Assembly: GCA_963798455.1 (NCBI GenBank)
Contig: CAWCTD010000004.1
Span: 434,001-498,000 of the forward strand
Length of the DNA: 64,000 nucleotides
Direction: 5' to 3'
From: CAWCTD01 sp963798455
GTDB taxonomy: Bacteria > Acidobacteriota > Terriglobia > Bryobacterales > Bryobacteraceae
Position 1 is the first letter of the stretch. Each line of letters starts with the position of its first letter. A program made the position numbers and the translations under genes. Shown piece after piece: positions 35,808 through 43,867 of this stretch. The notes beneath the pieces were generated by a model that had not been told where the DNA came from, did not search any database, and saw only the letters and a list, made by a program, of their open reading frames with translations.

Positions 35808-36547
35808 ATCTCATTGAGCTGCAGCGTTCGCTGCGGCAGCTTCGCCTCGGTGGCATCGCCGCCGTGCTGGAAACCCGGCTGCACCAGGCGCAAGCCGAAC
35901 CCATGGCGCCCATCGACTTGATCTCGTGTCTGGTCTCGGACGAGCTCACGCGCCGCTCGGACCGCCTGCTCGAACGCCGGCGCAAACAGGCCGGCTTCCG
36001 TGATCCCGACAAGACTCTCGACAACTTCGACTTCGCTTTCAACCCGAAGATTAACCGCAGCCTGGTCTTCGACCTGGCCACCGGCGCGTTCATCGGCCGG
36101 CGCGAGGATGCGCTCTTCCTCGGCCCGGGCGGCGCGGGCAAGAGCCATCTGGCGCAGGCCATCGGGCAGGCCGCCATCCAGCAAGGCTACCGCGTGCTCT
36201 ACCGGGAGACTCACATCTTGCTGGAGGAACTCGCCGAAGCCGTCATCGACGGCACGCGCAAACGGTATGTGGAATCAGTTGCCACGGTTCCCTTGCTGAT
36301 CATCGACGACTTCGGCATGCGTAAGCTGCCGCAGACTGCGGCAGAAGATCTGCTGGAAATCATCATGCGCCGCTACGAACGGGCCAGCACGCTGCTGACC
36401 TCCAACCGCCCGGTCGAGGACTGGGGCAAACTCCTCGGCGATGCCGCCGCCGTCGGCGCCATGCTGGACCGGCTGCTCCACCACGGGCACCTGCTGAAGT
36501 GCGGCCCGCGCAGTTGGCGCACCAAGACCGCCGCCACGGCCGGATGA
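35804..36547 (+). CDS. istB: IS21 ATPase IstB
   Basis: 247 residues, an AAA+ helper of IstA. Walker A FLGPGGAGKSHLAQAIG, Walker B VPLLIIDDFGMRKL, sensor region STLLTSNRPVEDWGKLL. IstB assembles on target DNA and activates the transposase. Full length, start overlapping istA. A relic of a second copy's 3' end lies at 56851-56915. Confidence 0.94.
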   Translation: MNLIELQRSLRQLRLGGIAAVLETRLHQAQAEPMAPIDLISCLVSDELTRRSDRLLERRRKQAGFRDPDKTLDNFDFAFNPKINRSLVFDLATGAFIGRREDALFLGPGGAGKSHLAQAIGQAAIQQGYRVLYRETHILLEELAEAVIDGTRKRYVESVATVPLLIIDDFGMRKLPQTAAEDLLEIIMRRYERASTLLTSNRPVEDWGKLLGDAAAVGAMLDRLLHHGHLLKCGPRSWRTKTAATAG

Positions 36548-36998
36548 GGTAATCCCATGAGAACAGTGATTCAAAGAAGGGACCCAGGCGGAGATGTTGC
36601 GAAGCGCGGTGGAAATGCCGGGGCCATGGAAAACCTGGAAAACCAGACTGCGGTTTCCCACGTTTCCCACCGCCCCTTGGAAATCGCCCAAGGCGCGATT
36701 CCCACATTTCCACCGCGCCGGCGACGATTCCCTCTTCTCGCAAACCCAAAGACCAAAACGTCGCGGCTGGCGCCCTTCGGGTGCTCACTGCCACGCAACG
36801 AAAGGAGGATTCACCTGCCGCCGAGCGCCGACCCAGTCCGCGGTTGTTCAGGCTCATGCCTGAACTGGAAAATGCTGACTAGAAAAAAAGCTTGCCGGAA
36901 CCGTCTCCGGTAGGGTATAAATCGTGTGTTCTGGGTCGGCTTCCTATGGCCGGTTTTGAGGTGTCCCTCAATGGCCGGTTTTGAGGTGACCCCCGAGG

Positions 36999-37174
36999 CT
37001 GAGCAGCCACTCCAGTTCACAGTGGTCTCGCACGACAAGCGTGAAGGCCGGCGAATCGTTGCCGTAATTCGCGCTGGTGCCATCGGGATATCGGACTCCG
37101 TACGAATCGGGGATAGTGTTGCCCCATGCAAAAGCGGCGGATTCGTCTGCCGTGGATGCACTTGCTGAGATCAT
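36999..37174 (-). pseudogene. cfa-type gene, 5' part, separated by the IS
   Basis: Start ATG 37174 with AGGAGG 9 nt upstream. The product begins MISASASTADESAAFAWGN and runs through RYPDGTSANYGNDSPAFTLV to ELEWLL at the CTGAG duplication, the usual N-terminal beta region of cyclopropane synthases. It then reads into the IS and stops. See the 3' part at 33032-34084. Confidence 0.85.
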
Positions 37175-37297
37175 GGTAGTCAACCTCCTGTTTGATCAAA
37201 GCGCCCACACGATGAACTGCTGCCGCCGGTGGTTGAACAACGGATGCGGCCCTAGCACGCTGTGGCCCATGCGCTCAGGTTTCGAACCGGGAGCCCG

Positions 37298-37495
37298 CTA
37301 TTTGGGAGGTACCCAAGACCGGGAAAACCCTTTACGGAGATCCTCCTCCGCTTCACGATCTGCCTTTAACCCTTGCGCTAGCCGAAGAAGCCCGTTGGCC
37401 AAATGCCATTCCGGCGCGTCTTTCCACCCTTCCTTCTCGATCCGGTTGAGGCTCTCTTGAAATGATTGCGTCGCCGCTTCGTAGAAGTCGATCAT
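37298..37495 (-). CDS. Small hypothetical protein (65 aa)
   Basis: Start ATG 37495 preceded by GGGAAGGAAAAG. The product MIDFYEAATQSFQESLNRIE... is helical and charged, with no membrane segment or metal motif. It follows the DUF2180 gene by 178 nt on the same strand and precedes cfa. Function unknown. Confidence 0.5.
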   Translation of the reverse strand: MIDFYEAATQSFQESLNRIEKEGWKDAPEWHLANGLLRLAQGLKADREAEEDLRKGFSRSWVPPK

Positions 37496-37673
37496 ATGGC
37501 TTTTCCTTCCCGGTCCTGGTCCGCCTCTTGTTGTTGAGAGTCCGGCACTGTATTTCTCTGAAATCACTGAAATGCAAACACCTGAACTCCCACGAACGGC
37601 ACAAACAGATGATCTTCGATCTCCTTGCCTGCACAGGCAGGCAGTGCCCGGTGGACCTTACCTTTCTTCGCGG

Positions 37674-37904
37674 TTATGCGATACGTGTCACTGATCGATC
37701 CTGCTCGAGCGCCGTCTTGCAGACCGAGCAAAGCATCTCTCGCGCCTGGTGCGGAAGCTCGATAATCTTATAGACCGGATAAGGAGCCGTGACACTTCGG
37801 GACCGCAAGATGGCGTGCTCCCGGCAGAGGGCAACTGAACAGTTATGGCACAGGCCGGCTGCCTGGGTCTCCTTATCTAAAACTGCGCATTCGTAGCACT
37901 GCAT
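37674..37904 (-). CDS. DUF2180-like small zinc-binding protein
   Basis: 76 residues from ATG 37904 with GGAG 7 nt upstream. MQCYECAVLDKETQAAGLCH is followed by NCSVALCREHAI and, at the C terminus, MLCSVCKTALE, giving four Cys pairs plus His as in B-box or DUF2180 zinc proteins. It sits 22 nt after the second arsF gene and is likely in the same transcript. Perhaps a metal-dependent protein-interaction factor. Confidence 0.7.
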   Translation of the reverse strand: MQCYECAVLDKETQAAGLCHNCSVALCREHAILRSRSVTAPYPVYKIIELPHQAREMLCSVCKTALEQDRSVTRIA

Positions 37905-37926
37905 ATTCACTCCTGCCCGGATGCCG

Positions 37927-38406
37927 TCACAGTCTCCCGAGGTACTCGCGTACATGCCGTCGGACATAGCTCACAAATGCGGGCTTGCTCACTGTGAGAT
38001 CCCATACGTTCTCAAGGTTCTTCCACTCAATCTGCCGTCCGTCATTGAATCGAGCGATGATGACGGATCTCGTATACAACTTATAGTCCTGAATGAAATG
38101 CCGGTTCTCCGCACGCTGGATGTTGACTGGCCGAAACTCCAGATCACCACTTGCCAAAGCGTCACGGAACCCGGCTGTCAATGCCTCAGCCGTATAGGCT
38201 TGAATCGTCATGCAGGTCGTGCAGCGAGCGGTCACGTGGAAGTAGTAGGCGACGACTCGATTAGCCTTTGCTGGGCCCGCAACTGCTATTGCGGTGTCTG
38301 AGGCGGCAGAACTCGACCGGCTCCGCCACGCCTGAATTGCGATCCACGCGGTCCAGACGACTACAAAGAGAATAAGCGTTTGTCTGGCAGAAGGTCGAAA
38401 GCTCAT
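37927..38406 (-). CDS. arsF: Second ArsF-family periplasmic thiol protein
   Basis: 159 residues, closely similar to the protein at 32047-32520: signal anchor (LILFVVVWTAWIAIQAW), YYFHVTARCTTCMTIQAYTA with a CTTC site in place of CPTC, and NRHFIQDYKLYTRSVIIA. No arsG copy accompanies it. The ATG at 38406 overlaps the upstream ArsR stop (ATGA). Loss of the active-site proline may change its redox potential. Confidence 0.75.
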   Translation of the reverse strand: MSFRPSARQTLILFVVVWTAWIAIQAWRSRSSSAASDTAIAVAGPAKANRVVAYYFHVTARCTTCMTIQAYTAEALTAGFRDALASGDLEFRPVNIQRAENRHFIQDYKLYTRSVIIARFNDGRQIEWKNLENVWDLTVSKPAFVSYVRRHVREYLGRL

Positions 38407-38864
38407 AGGGGAAGAATCCTCCTTCTGTGCGCAGTGCCGCGAACCAGGTGCGCTTCGTGCTTGCGAGAAACGGCCATCGCTGCTGCACGTTTGGCTGCGA
38501 AACCCCTTGTTAAATCTGGAGTCGTCATGACGAACCTGAACACCTCTCTACGTCGCAGCGAGTAGAATGCGCGGTTCGCACGTTTCTCTTCCGTAACGGT
38601 TCCCGCACTTCTCAGCACAGCCAGGTGCTTCGAAACGATAGAGATATCGGCCCCAACCAAACCAGTGAGTTCCAGAACGCATTTCTCCCCGCGCAGGAGC
38701 TCTTCGACCATGTATAGGCGGGCATGTGTCATCGCATCCATAGCATCGCCTCCGGTTGCCACCGGGTCAGCGAACTGGTTCTTCAGGACGCCGAGCAGAT
38801 CGGCAGCCTGATATGCCACAATGCTGCCCGTAACTCCAAGCAAGACCCGTTTGCCAGCAAACAT
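38403..38864 (-). CDS. Chimeric ArsR: CoaBC/flavoprotein-like leader plus ArsR helix-turn-helix
   Basis: 153 residues from ATG 38864. The first 30 (MFAGKRVLLGVTGSIVAYQA, then ADLLGVLKNQ) look like the start of a Dfp/CoaBC flavoprotein, not of ArsR. From DAMDAMTHARLYMVEELL it is ArsR: sensor EKCVLELTGLVGADISIVSK and wing EKRANRAFYSLR. The sensor reads CVL, so one of the two usual cysteines is lost. It is translationally coupled to arsF. Alternative starts inside could skip the leader. Whether it still senses arsenic is open. Confidence 0.6.
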   Translation of the reverse strand: MFAGKRVLLGVTGSIVAYQAADLLGVLKNQFADPVATGGDAMDAMTHARLYMVEELLRGEKCVLELTGLVGADISIVSKHLAVLRSAGTVTEEKRANRAFYSLRRREVFRFVMTTPDLTRGFAAKRAAAMAVSRKHEAHLVRGTAHRRRILPL

Positions 38865-38990
38865 GGCGCACCTCAAGAGCAGCCGTCGGCGGCCGGACCC
38901 GCCGTCTGGCCGAAATCCAGGCCCAGGACTTCGCTGATCATCCCGCTCGCTGTATGCTTCGCAGTGCATATAGTTGATCCAAGAGCAACA

Positions 38991-39404
38991 TCAATTCTTA
39001 AAACCGACCACGCACCGATTCCCATTGCGCATGGCCAGTCGTTGCTCCAGCCGGGCAAAATCCGCATTCCCGTGATGGGCGCCCGCCACTTGCTGTTCCA
39101 CCAACGCGAGAAAGCCACCGAGAAGGGAATCCCGCCAAGCAGATTTGGGGATGGAATAGTAAGCCCAAAGGCCTTCTCTTCGACCGACTACGAGCCCGAC
39201 ATGCCTCAACCTAGCCAGGTGCCGCGATACGTCGTACTGCGCCAAGAGCAACGAATCCACCAACTCACAGACGCAGAGTTCCTTCTTCATGAGGGCGCCA
39301 AGAATGCGTAGTCGCCGCTCATCGGCGACTACTCTCAGCACCTTTGCCATCCGCGCGAAATCGGATACCACCCGGCGGTTACGAACTCGCGCTCTACTTT
39401 TCAT
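38991..39404 (-). CDS. arsR: ArsR-family regulator (ELCVCEL type)
   Basis: 137 residues. Core MAKVLRVVADERRLRILGAL, classical sensor KKELCVCELVDSL, recognition LLAQYDVSRHLARLRHVGLV and wing REGLWAYYSIPK. The ATG lies 2 nt after the zinc-ribbon gene's stop, so the two are coupled. Together they follow a strong promoter with an 8-bp palindrome. It probably represses its own transcript and may act on the chimeric arsR/arsF genes downstream. Confidence 0.88.
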   Translation of the reverse strand: MKSRARVRNRRVVSDFARMAKVLRVVADERRLRILGALMKKELCVCELVDSLLLAQYDVSRHLARLRHVGLVVGRREGLWAYYSIPKSAWRDSLLGGFLALVEQQVAGAHHGNADFARLEQRLAMRNGNRCVVGFKN

Positions 39405-39405
39405 G

Positions 39406-39627
39406 TCATCTCCGATGTCGAGGCTCTCCCGACAGCGCTAGAATCGCGCACGGGCAGATCCCGCGATCATAAGGACTGGCACGCTTGACCGGATTGGCCA
39501 CGGGTTCCTCATTTTCCACGTCGCGACTTCCACACGAGGGGCACTCGGGCAAAACCGCCGCCTCGCTCGCGGGCGCTTCGCCCTCGAAATGCTCTCCGCA
39601 TGTCTGGCACATGTGCTTGATTTTCAT
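39406..39627 (-). CDS. Small zinc-ribbon protein
   Basis: About 73 residues from ATG 39627 (MKIKHMCQTCGEHFEG). Two CxxC knuckles, MCQTCG and PECPSCGSRDVEN, form a rubredoxin- or zinc-ribbon-like fold. An in-frame ATG at 39645 lies within the operator and upstream of the predicted transcript start, so the later one is preferred. A C-terminal GICPCAIL adds a further pair. First gene ahead of arsR 38991. Confidence 0.65.
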   Translation of the reverse strand: MKIKHMCQTCGEHFEGEAPASEAAVLPECPSCGSRDVENEEPVANPVKRASPYDRGICPCAILALSGEPRHRR

Positions 39628-39672
39628 ATATGCAGCTGTCTGCATATTAGGCTCTTGGCAAAGCGCTGTCAA
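39628..39672 (-). promoter_or_regulatory. Near-consensus sigma70 promoter with palindromic operator
   Basis: -35 TTGACA (39667-39672), exactly 17 nt, -10 TAATAT (39644-39649). ATATGCAG and CTGCATAT (39628-39647, 4-nt spacer) overlap the -10 and the start point. The expected transcript start is about 10 nt before the ATG. The best promoter in the window, and well placed for ArsR repression. Confidence 0.75.
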
Positions 39673-39741
39673 GCTGCCTCCGAAAAGATTCAGGACCCAA
39701 TCCTGACTGACGTAATCGCAGGGTGGCATGGAAGTTCCCGT

Positions 39742-40614
39742 TCAGCGGATTGCCGGGACCAACAGCACGGGCACGCTTGTCAGCCGCGTCACCTGATGGC
39801 TGACTCCGCCAAGCAGCACCGAAGCCAGCGCTCCCCGACCCTGGCTGCCCATCACGATCAGCGTCGCCCCTTCACGATCGGCGCGGCCGACGATCTCCTC
39901 AACCGGGTGCCCGTAGGGAATATCGATGCGCACGTCTTCAGCGCCGAGTTCCCTGAGACGCGTGCGCATACGTTCCAACCGTTCTTCGTCGATCCGGTTG
40001 AATTCCTCGAGGCGATCCCGGAGGTGACCCCCAATTCGAGAACGATCCTGGACATGGAGCAGCGTGACGCGTCGCCCGCCGCTCGCGACGATTTTCTCGA
40101 GGTAGCTGAAGGCGCGTTCGGCAGAGTCTGAGAAGTCAGTGGCGAACAGGACGTGGCGGCGGAAGTCGGTGCAAAGCATCTCGCAGCGGATCTGATCCTT
40201 GGTGTCGTCTATCTTCAACTGTGCGACAAACACCGGATGGCGCGACTGGTGAAGAACTTCCGTCGCGACGCTGCCCAGGAGTATTTCTCGGGCCAGGGTG
40301 GCGCCGTGGGAGCCGATGACAATCAACGACGCGTCCGCCTCCCGGGCGACCCGGTTGATCTCAAAGGCCGGCAAACCCGGTTCGATCCTGACTGTTACCT
40401 GAAACCCTTGGTCGTCGAGCAATTTCTTCTGCTCTTGAAGCTTCGGTTCGACCTGACGCGCCAACTCGTACTTCATGTCCTCCAGGTGACGAATACCCAG
40501 GGCATGCGTCAGAATGATCTCCAGCGCGCCCAGCGGCTTGAGCCCATGCAGACAACCAACGACGCTGTCCGAGGCTTGCGAGAGATCCGTGGCGACAACG
40601 ACTCGTGAAAACAT
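39742..40614 (-). CDS. Tandem universal stress protein (UspA family)
   Basis: 290 residues with two Usp domains. The first opens FSRVVVATDLSQASDSV and contains LIVIGSHGATLAREILLGSVA. The second opens HVLFATDFSDSAERAF and contains LIVMGSQGRGALASVLLGGVS; both have the G-x2-G-x9-G ATP-binding pattern. Start ATG 40614 with GGAG 8 nt upstream. It follows acr3 by 27 nt, so stress signalling appears tied to arsenic exposure. Confidence 0.88.
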   Translation of the reverse strand: MFSRVVVATDLSQASDSVVGCLHGLKPLGALEIILTHALGIRHLEDMKYELARQVEPKLQEQKKLLDDQGFQVTVRIEPGLPAFEINRVAREADASLIVIGSHGATLAREILLGSVATEVLHQSRHPVFVAQLKIDDTKDQIRCEMLCTDFRRHVLFATDFSDSAERAFSYLEKIVASGGRRVTLLHVQDRSRIGGHLRDRLEEFNRIDEERLERMRTRLRELGAEDVRIDIPYGHPVEEIVGRADREGATLIVMGSQGRGALASVLLGGVSHQVTRLTSVPVLLVPAIR

Positions 40615-40641
40615 TGGGGGAACTCCTTTCATACTATTTGT

Positions 40642-41802
40642 TTAAGCGTCATCATAAGGTCGGCGCTCAGCGATACCGGAAGGTACTGGAAAAGCCTGCG
40701 CCGTAAGAATGCCGTCATCAATTACGTCACCTTCTCCAAAGAAACGGCGTTGGAAGTATAGCGACACATGTACCAGTCCGATCAGCACTGGCACCTCGAC
40801 CAGCGGGCCGATGACCGTGGCGAAGGCGACATCCGAAGTGATGCCGAAGACCGAGATCGCCACCGCGATCGCCAATTCGAAATTATTGCCCGAGGCGGTG
40901 AAGGCCAGCGTGGCACTGCGGCTGTAATCCGCGCCGAACCTGCGGGCCATGAAGAAACTGACCAGGAACATCAGTGCAAAGTAGATCGCTAGAGGAACGG
41001 CAACCAGGAGCACCTTCATCGGGAACTGAACGATCTTGTCGCCCTTGAAGCTGAACATCACGACGATCGTGAACAGCAGGGCAATCAGCGTGATCGGCGA
41101 GATGCGAGCTATGAATGTCCGCTCGTACCAGGTCCGGCCCATGGTGGGCAGCAGGATCGCCCGGCTGAGCACGCCTGCAGCGAACGGGATACCCAGGTAG
41201 ATCATCACGCTGCGAAAGATCTCGCCGACAGTGATAGCCGCTAGCGTCTTGCCCCCGGCGCCTTGGACCACTGAAAGATTCAGTCCTAGCCAGCCGGGCA
41301 AGACCGTCACGAAGACCCAGGCGAACAGACCGTAGAATAGGACTTGAAAGACGCTGTTGAGCGCGACCAGCCCCGCCGCATATTCGCTGTTGCCCTTGGC
41401 CAATTCGTTCCACACCAGGACCATGGCGATACAGCGGGCGATGCCCACCATAATGAGGCCTACCATCAGCGCGGGATGGTTGTGCAGGAACAGCACGGCC
41501 AGCGCGAACATCAAGAGAGGGCCGACCAGCCAGTTTTGAACCAACGACAAGCCAAGGATCTTCCAGTCGCGGAAGACGCGGCCAATCTCCTCGTATTTCA
41601 CTTTCGCCAGTGGCGGATACATCATCAGGATTAGCCCGATGGCGATGGGGATGTTCGTGGTTCCGACATCGAAGCGGCTGATGAACTCGTGCGATGCCGG
41701 GAGGAAATACCCCAAACCCACACCCAGCGCCATCGCAAGGAAAATCCAGATCGTCAGGTAGCGATCGAGAAACGACAACTTTCGGCCAAGACTCTCACTC
41801 AT
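40642..41802 (-). CDS. acr3: Acr3 arsenite efflux permease (copy 2)
   Basis: 386 residues, ten membrane helices, signature ARCIAMVLVWNELAKGN with the essential Cys, and TASGNNFELAIAVAISVFG. GGAGGA lies 9 nt before the ATG. It differs from copy 1 in an extra loop (LSVVQGAGGKTLAAITVG) and a longer C terminus. It lies between the ArsM-ArsD fusion and uspA. It exports As(III). Confidence 0.93.
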   Translation of the reverse strand: MSESLGRKLSFLDRYLTIWIFLAMALGVGLGYFLPASHEFISRFDVGTTNIPIAIGLILMMYPPLAKVKYEEIGRVFRDWKILGLSLVQNWLVGPLLMFALAVLFLHNHPALMVGLIMVGIARCIAMVLVWNELAKGNSEYAAGLVALNSVFQVLFYGLFAWVFVTVLPGWLGLNLSVVQGAGGKTLAAITVGEIFRSVMIYLGIPFAAGVLSRAILLPTMGRTWYERTFIARISPITLIALLFTIVVMFSFKGDKIVQFPMKVLLVAVPLAIYFALMFLVSFFMARRFGADYSRSATLAFTASGNNFELAIAVAISVFGITSDVAFATVIGPLVEVPVLIGLVHVSLYFQRRFFGEGDVIDDGILTAQAFPVPSGIAERRPYDDA

Positions 41803-41851
41803 GCGTTTGTCTCCTCCACCGCGCGTGATAGCGAGGTTGATAGCAGCCTCA

Positions 41852-43336
41852 TTAGCAGCAGCCCCCCTTACCCCCGGACGGCGCAGTCGTACCCGGCGCG
41901 CAGCAACTCGACTGCATCACTGGCAGGCCCTTCAAAGGCTCCTCCCGCTTCAAGAAGCGATTTGCCAGTTCAAGGACGGAACGCGCAGGACTCTCCTTCA
42001 CCGCCTGGGCGGTCTCAACGGCGCGAGTCATGTCGTCAACCGAAACGCCCAGCTTGCGTGCCTTGTCGAAATGGTATTTGAAACAGGGTTCGCAATTCGA
42101 CGCAATCGAAGCGCCAATCGCGACCAACTCGGCCACGGCAGCGGTATACAGGCTCGGAGCCTCTTCATCCTGAAGGCCAACGAGGCACGCAAGCTCTTCT
42201 CGTGTCGGATAAGAGCCGCGGCTCACAATGGCGTCGTTCACCAGGATGAGAGGGAGGCAGTCGTTGCCATACTTCACAAGCGCGGCCTTGGCTGTTTCAT
42301 TAGCGGCGAAGGCCTGAGGCTCCTGCGCCAGGTTGTACCGCTCGACGGCAACTCCCTGGCTTGCCAGCCAATGCAGGTCGGCTGCGAAGCGGGGGAGTAC
42401 GGGATCCGGGTTCGGACCACAGACACCCGTCGAACAACACATCGGCGGGTCGAATACTTGAAGCTTCTTCATCATTTCTTTTGTTTCCTGCTGAGATTTG
42501 GTGATTGCTGGTTTTCTAGCGCGCACAAAGGCGCTAAAGAACTGACCGTCCACCTGGGCCGCCAACTCGTCCAGATTGTTGAGTCCAGTGTTGGCGAGAA
42601 AACCGCGGACATCCTGGGCGCGATATACCCGAGTAGGCTCGAGTCCGATCTGCTCAAAGCCGGCGACCGCAAGCTTGTACTGGTAGTCCGTTTCTTCAAG
42701 GGCACCGGCGATGCAACCAGCCCAAAGTTCCATGTCCCTCCGGACCTCGAGTGGGATGTTGCCTCGCACGACCACGTCGGAAACGGCAAGCCTGCCGCCG
42801 GGCTTCAAAACTCGAAATGCTTCCCGGAAGACGCGGTCTTTGTCGGCAGACAGATTGATCACGCAGTTTGAGATGATCACGTCCACGGAGCTGTCGGGAA
42901 GCGGGACATCCTCGATCTCGCCTTTCAGAAACTCGACATTCTCGACTCCGGCCTTGCGCTGGTTCTCGCGCGCCAACGCCAACATCTCATCGGTCATGTC
43001 GAGACCATAGGCTTTCCCGCTGGGACCGACGCGCCTTGCGGACAGCATGACATCAATGCCACCACCCGACCCGAGGTCAAGAACAACCTCGCCAGCGCTG
43101 AGTTCCGCGAGCGCTGTAGGATTTCCACACCCAAGGGAGGCGAGAACGGCCTCTTCTGGGATCGAGGCAACCTCGTCGCTTCCGTACAGGTCGGCCGTGA
43201 TGGGGTCCTTCTCGCCAAACGCACTCGATGCGGAGCAGCACGACGGGCCGCAGCACGATGCGCCGCCCGCCCGGACCAGCAAAGCAGCCCGACCATATCT
43301 TTCTCTGACCATCTCTTTGACGTTTTGTTCTTCCAT
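41852..43336 (-). CDS. arsM: ArsM-ArsD-AhpD-like triple fusion
   Basis: 494 residues in one open frame. Residues 1-275 are ArsM: SAM motif LDLGSGGGIDV, with catalytic-type cysteines C70 (LGCG), C158 (SNCVINL) and C208 (AGCIAGAL). Residues 289-390 are ArsD: FDPPMCCSTGVCG (C300, C301, C306). Residues 395-465 resemble carboxymuconolactone decarboxylase/AhpD, with redox pair CEPC (415-418). The tail has CC pairs at 478-479 and 493-494. An ATG pair at 288-289 with weak AGGA upstream could also give separate ArsD-AhpD. The fusion would hand As(III) from chaperone to methyltransferase, with a built-in thiol reductase. acr3 follows 49 nt downstream. Confidence 0.88.
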   Translation of the reverse strand: MEEQNVKEMVRERYGRAALLVRAGGASCCGPSCCSASSAFGEKDPITADLYGSDEVASIPEEAVLASLGCGNPTALAELSAGEVVLDLGSGGGIDVMLSARRVGPSGKAYGLDMTDEMLALARENQRKAGVENVEFLKGEIEDVPLPDSSVDVIISNCVINLSADKDRVFREAFRVLKPGGRLAVSDVVVRGNIPLEVRRDMELWAGCIAGALEETDYQYKLAVAGFEQIGLEPTRVYRAQDVRGFLANTGLNNLDELAAQVDGQFFSAFVRARKPAITKSQQETKEMMKKLQVFDPPMCCSTGVCGPNPDPVLPRFAADLHWLASQGVAVERYNLAQEPQAFAANETAKAALVKYGNDCLPLILVNDAIVSRGSYPTREELACLVGLQDEEAPSLYTAAVAELVAIGASIASNCEPCFKYHFDKARKLGVSVDDMTRAVETAQAVKESPARSVLELANRFLKREEPLKGLPVMQSSCCAPGTTAPSGGKGGCC

Positions 43337-43369
43337 TTCAAATGCTTCCTCGGTAGTTCTTCCTGATTG

Positions 43370-43723
43370 CTAGCACCCTTCGAGATCACATGCCATGATG
43401 CTCTTGAACTCGATTACGTGGTTCCTTGAGCAGCACTCGGTGCACAAAAACGTCAGCAGTTCGCGCAGCGTTTTCGTGTTGGCCGAGTACCACAGGAACG
43501 TCCCATCCCGGCGGATAGTCACCAAGTCCTCGTTCTTCAGTTTCTCCAGATGGTGTGATAATGTGGAACCCGCGATTCCGAGGGACTCGTGAATGTCGCC
43601 AACGACCATGCCATTGGGGTGAGCCGAGAGCAACAGGCGCACGATGCGCAGGCGCGGCTCCGTTCCCATGGCCGCCAGCATCTCGGCGTAACGGGCCACA
43701 TCGATCTCACGCTGGCGCCGCAT
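43370..43723 (-). CDS. arsR: ArsR-family regulator with C-terminal CC sensor (copy A)
   Basis: 117 residues from ATG 43723 (MRRQREIDVARYAEM). Core MLAAMGTEPRLRIVRLLL, recognition IAGSTLSHHLEKLKNEDLVT and wing RRDGTFLWYSAN. There is no CVC pair. Cysteines are at the C terminus (LCTECCSRN, ACDLEGC), a layout like the ArsR of Acidithiobacillus, which uses C-terminal cysteines. It heads the arsM fusion-acr3-uspA operon. Its close relative is at 45162, and both control regions share a motif. Confidence 0.87.
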   Translation of the reverse strand: MRRQREIDVARYAEMLAAMGTEPRLRIVRLLLSAHPNGMVVGDIHESLGIAGSTLSHHLEKLKNEDLVTIRRDGTFLWYSANTKTLRELLTFLCTECCSRNHVIEFKSIMACDLEGC

Positions 43724-43725
43724 AG

Positions 43726-43759
43726 TTCGATCATAGCGGAACGACGGAAATTGTGTCAA
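43726..43759 (-). promoter_or_regulatory. Promoter of arsR 43723 with shared motif, leaderless layout
   Basis: -35 TTGACA (43754-43759), 18 nt, -10 TATGAT (43730-43735). The ATG begins 6 nt after the -10, at about +1, so the message would be leaderless. TTCCGCTATGATCGAA (43726-43741, minus) recurs exactly at 45041-45056. Confidence 0.6.
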
Positions 43760-43867
43760 GAGCCTTCTTGGCTCAAAACTCATTGCTGGGCTGGCAACGC
43801 TAAGGAGAGTCCAGCCCTCCCCGGACGTTCTGGTCGAATTCACTGGAGATCCCCGAAGATCCGGCCA

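Larger units (their letters stand above)
34085..36998 (+). mobile_element. IS21-family insertion sequence with 5-bp target duplication
   Basis: A 2914-bp element carrying istA and istB. It begins CCTCGGGGG and ends CCCCCGAGG; related repeats containing CTCAAAACCGGCCATAG lie inside both ends. It is flanked by CTGAG at 34080-34084 and 36999-37003. Both flanks are parts of one cfa gene, which fixes the boundaries exactly. The two copies of CTGAG and the uncorrupted host halves suggest a recent insertion. About 450 nt after istB (36548-36998) contain no gene I can support. Confidence 0.92.

Noticed and set aside
36557..36913. 118-codon ORF after istB inside the IS
   Set aside because: Low-complexity sequence with repeated GGAAA/TTTCCC strings and no known passenger function; likely non-coding.
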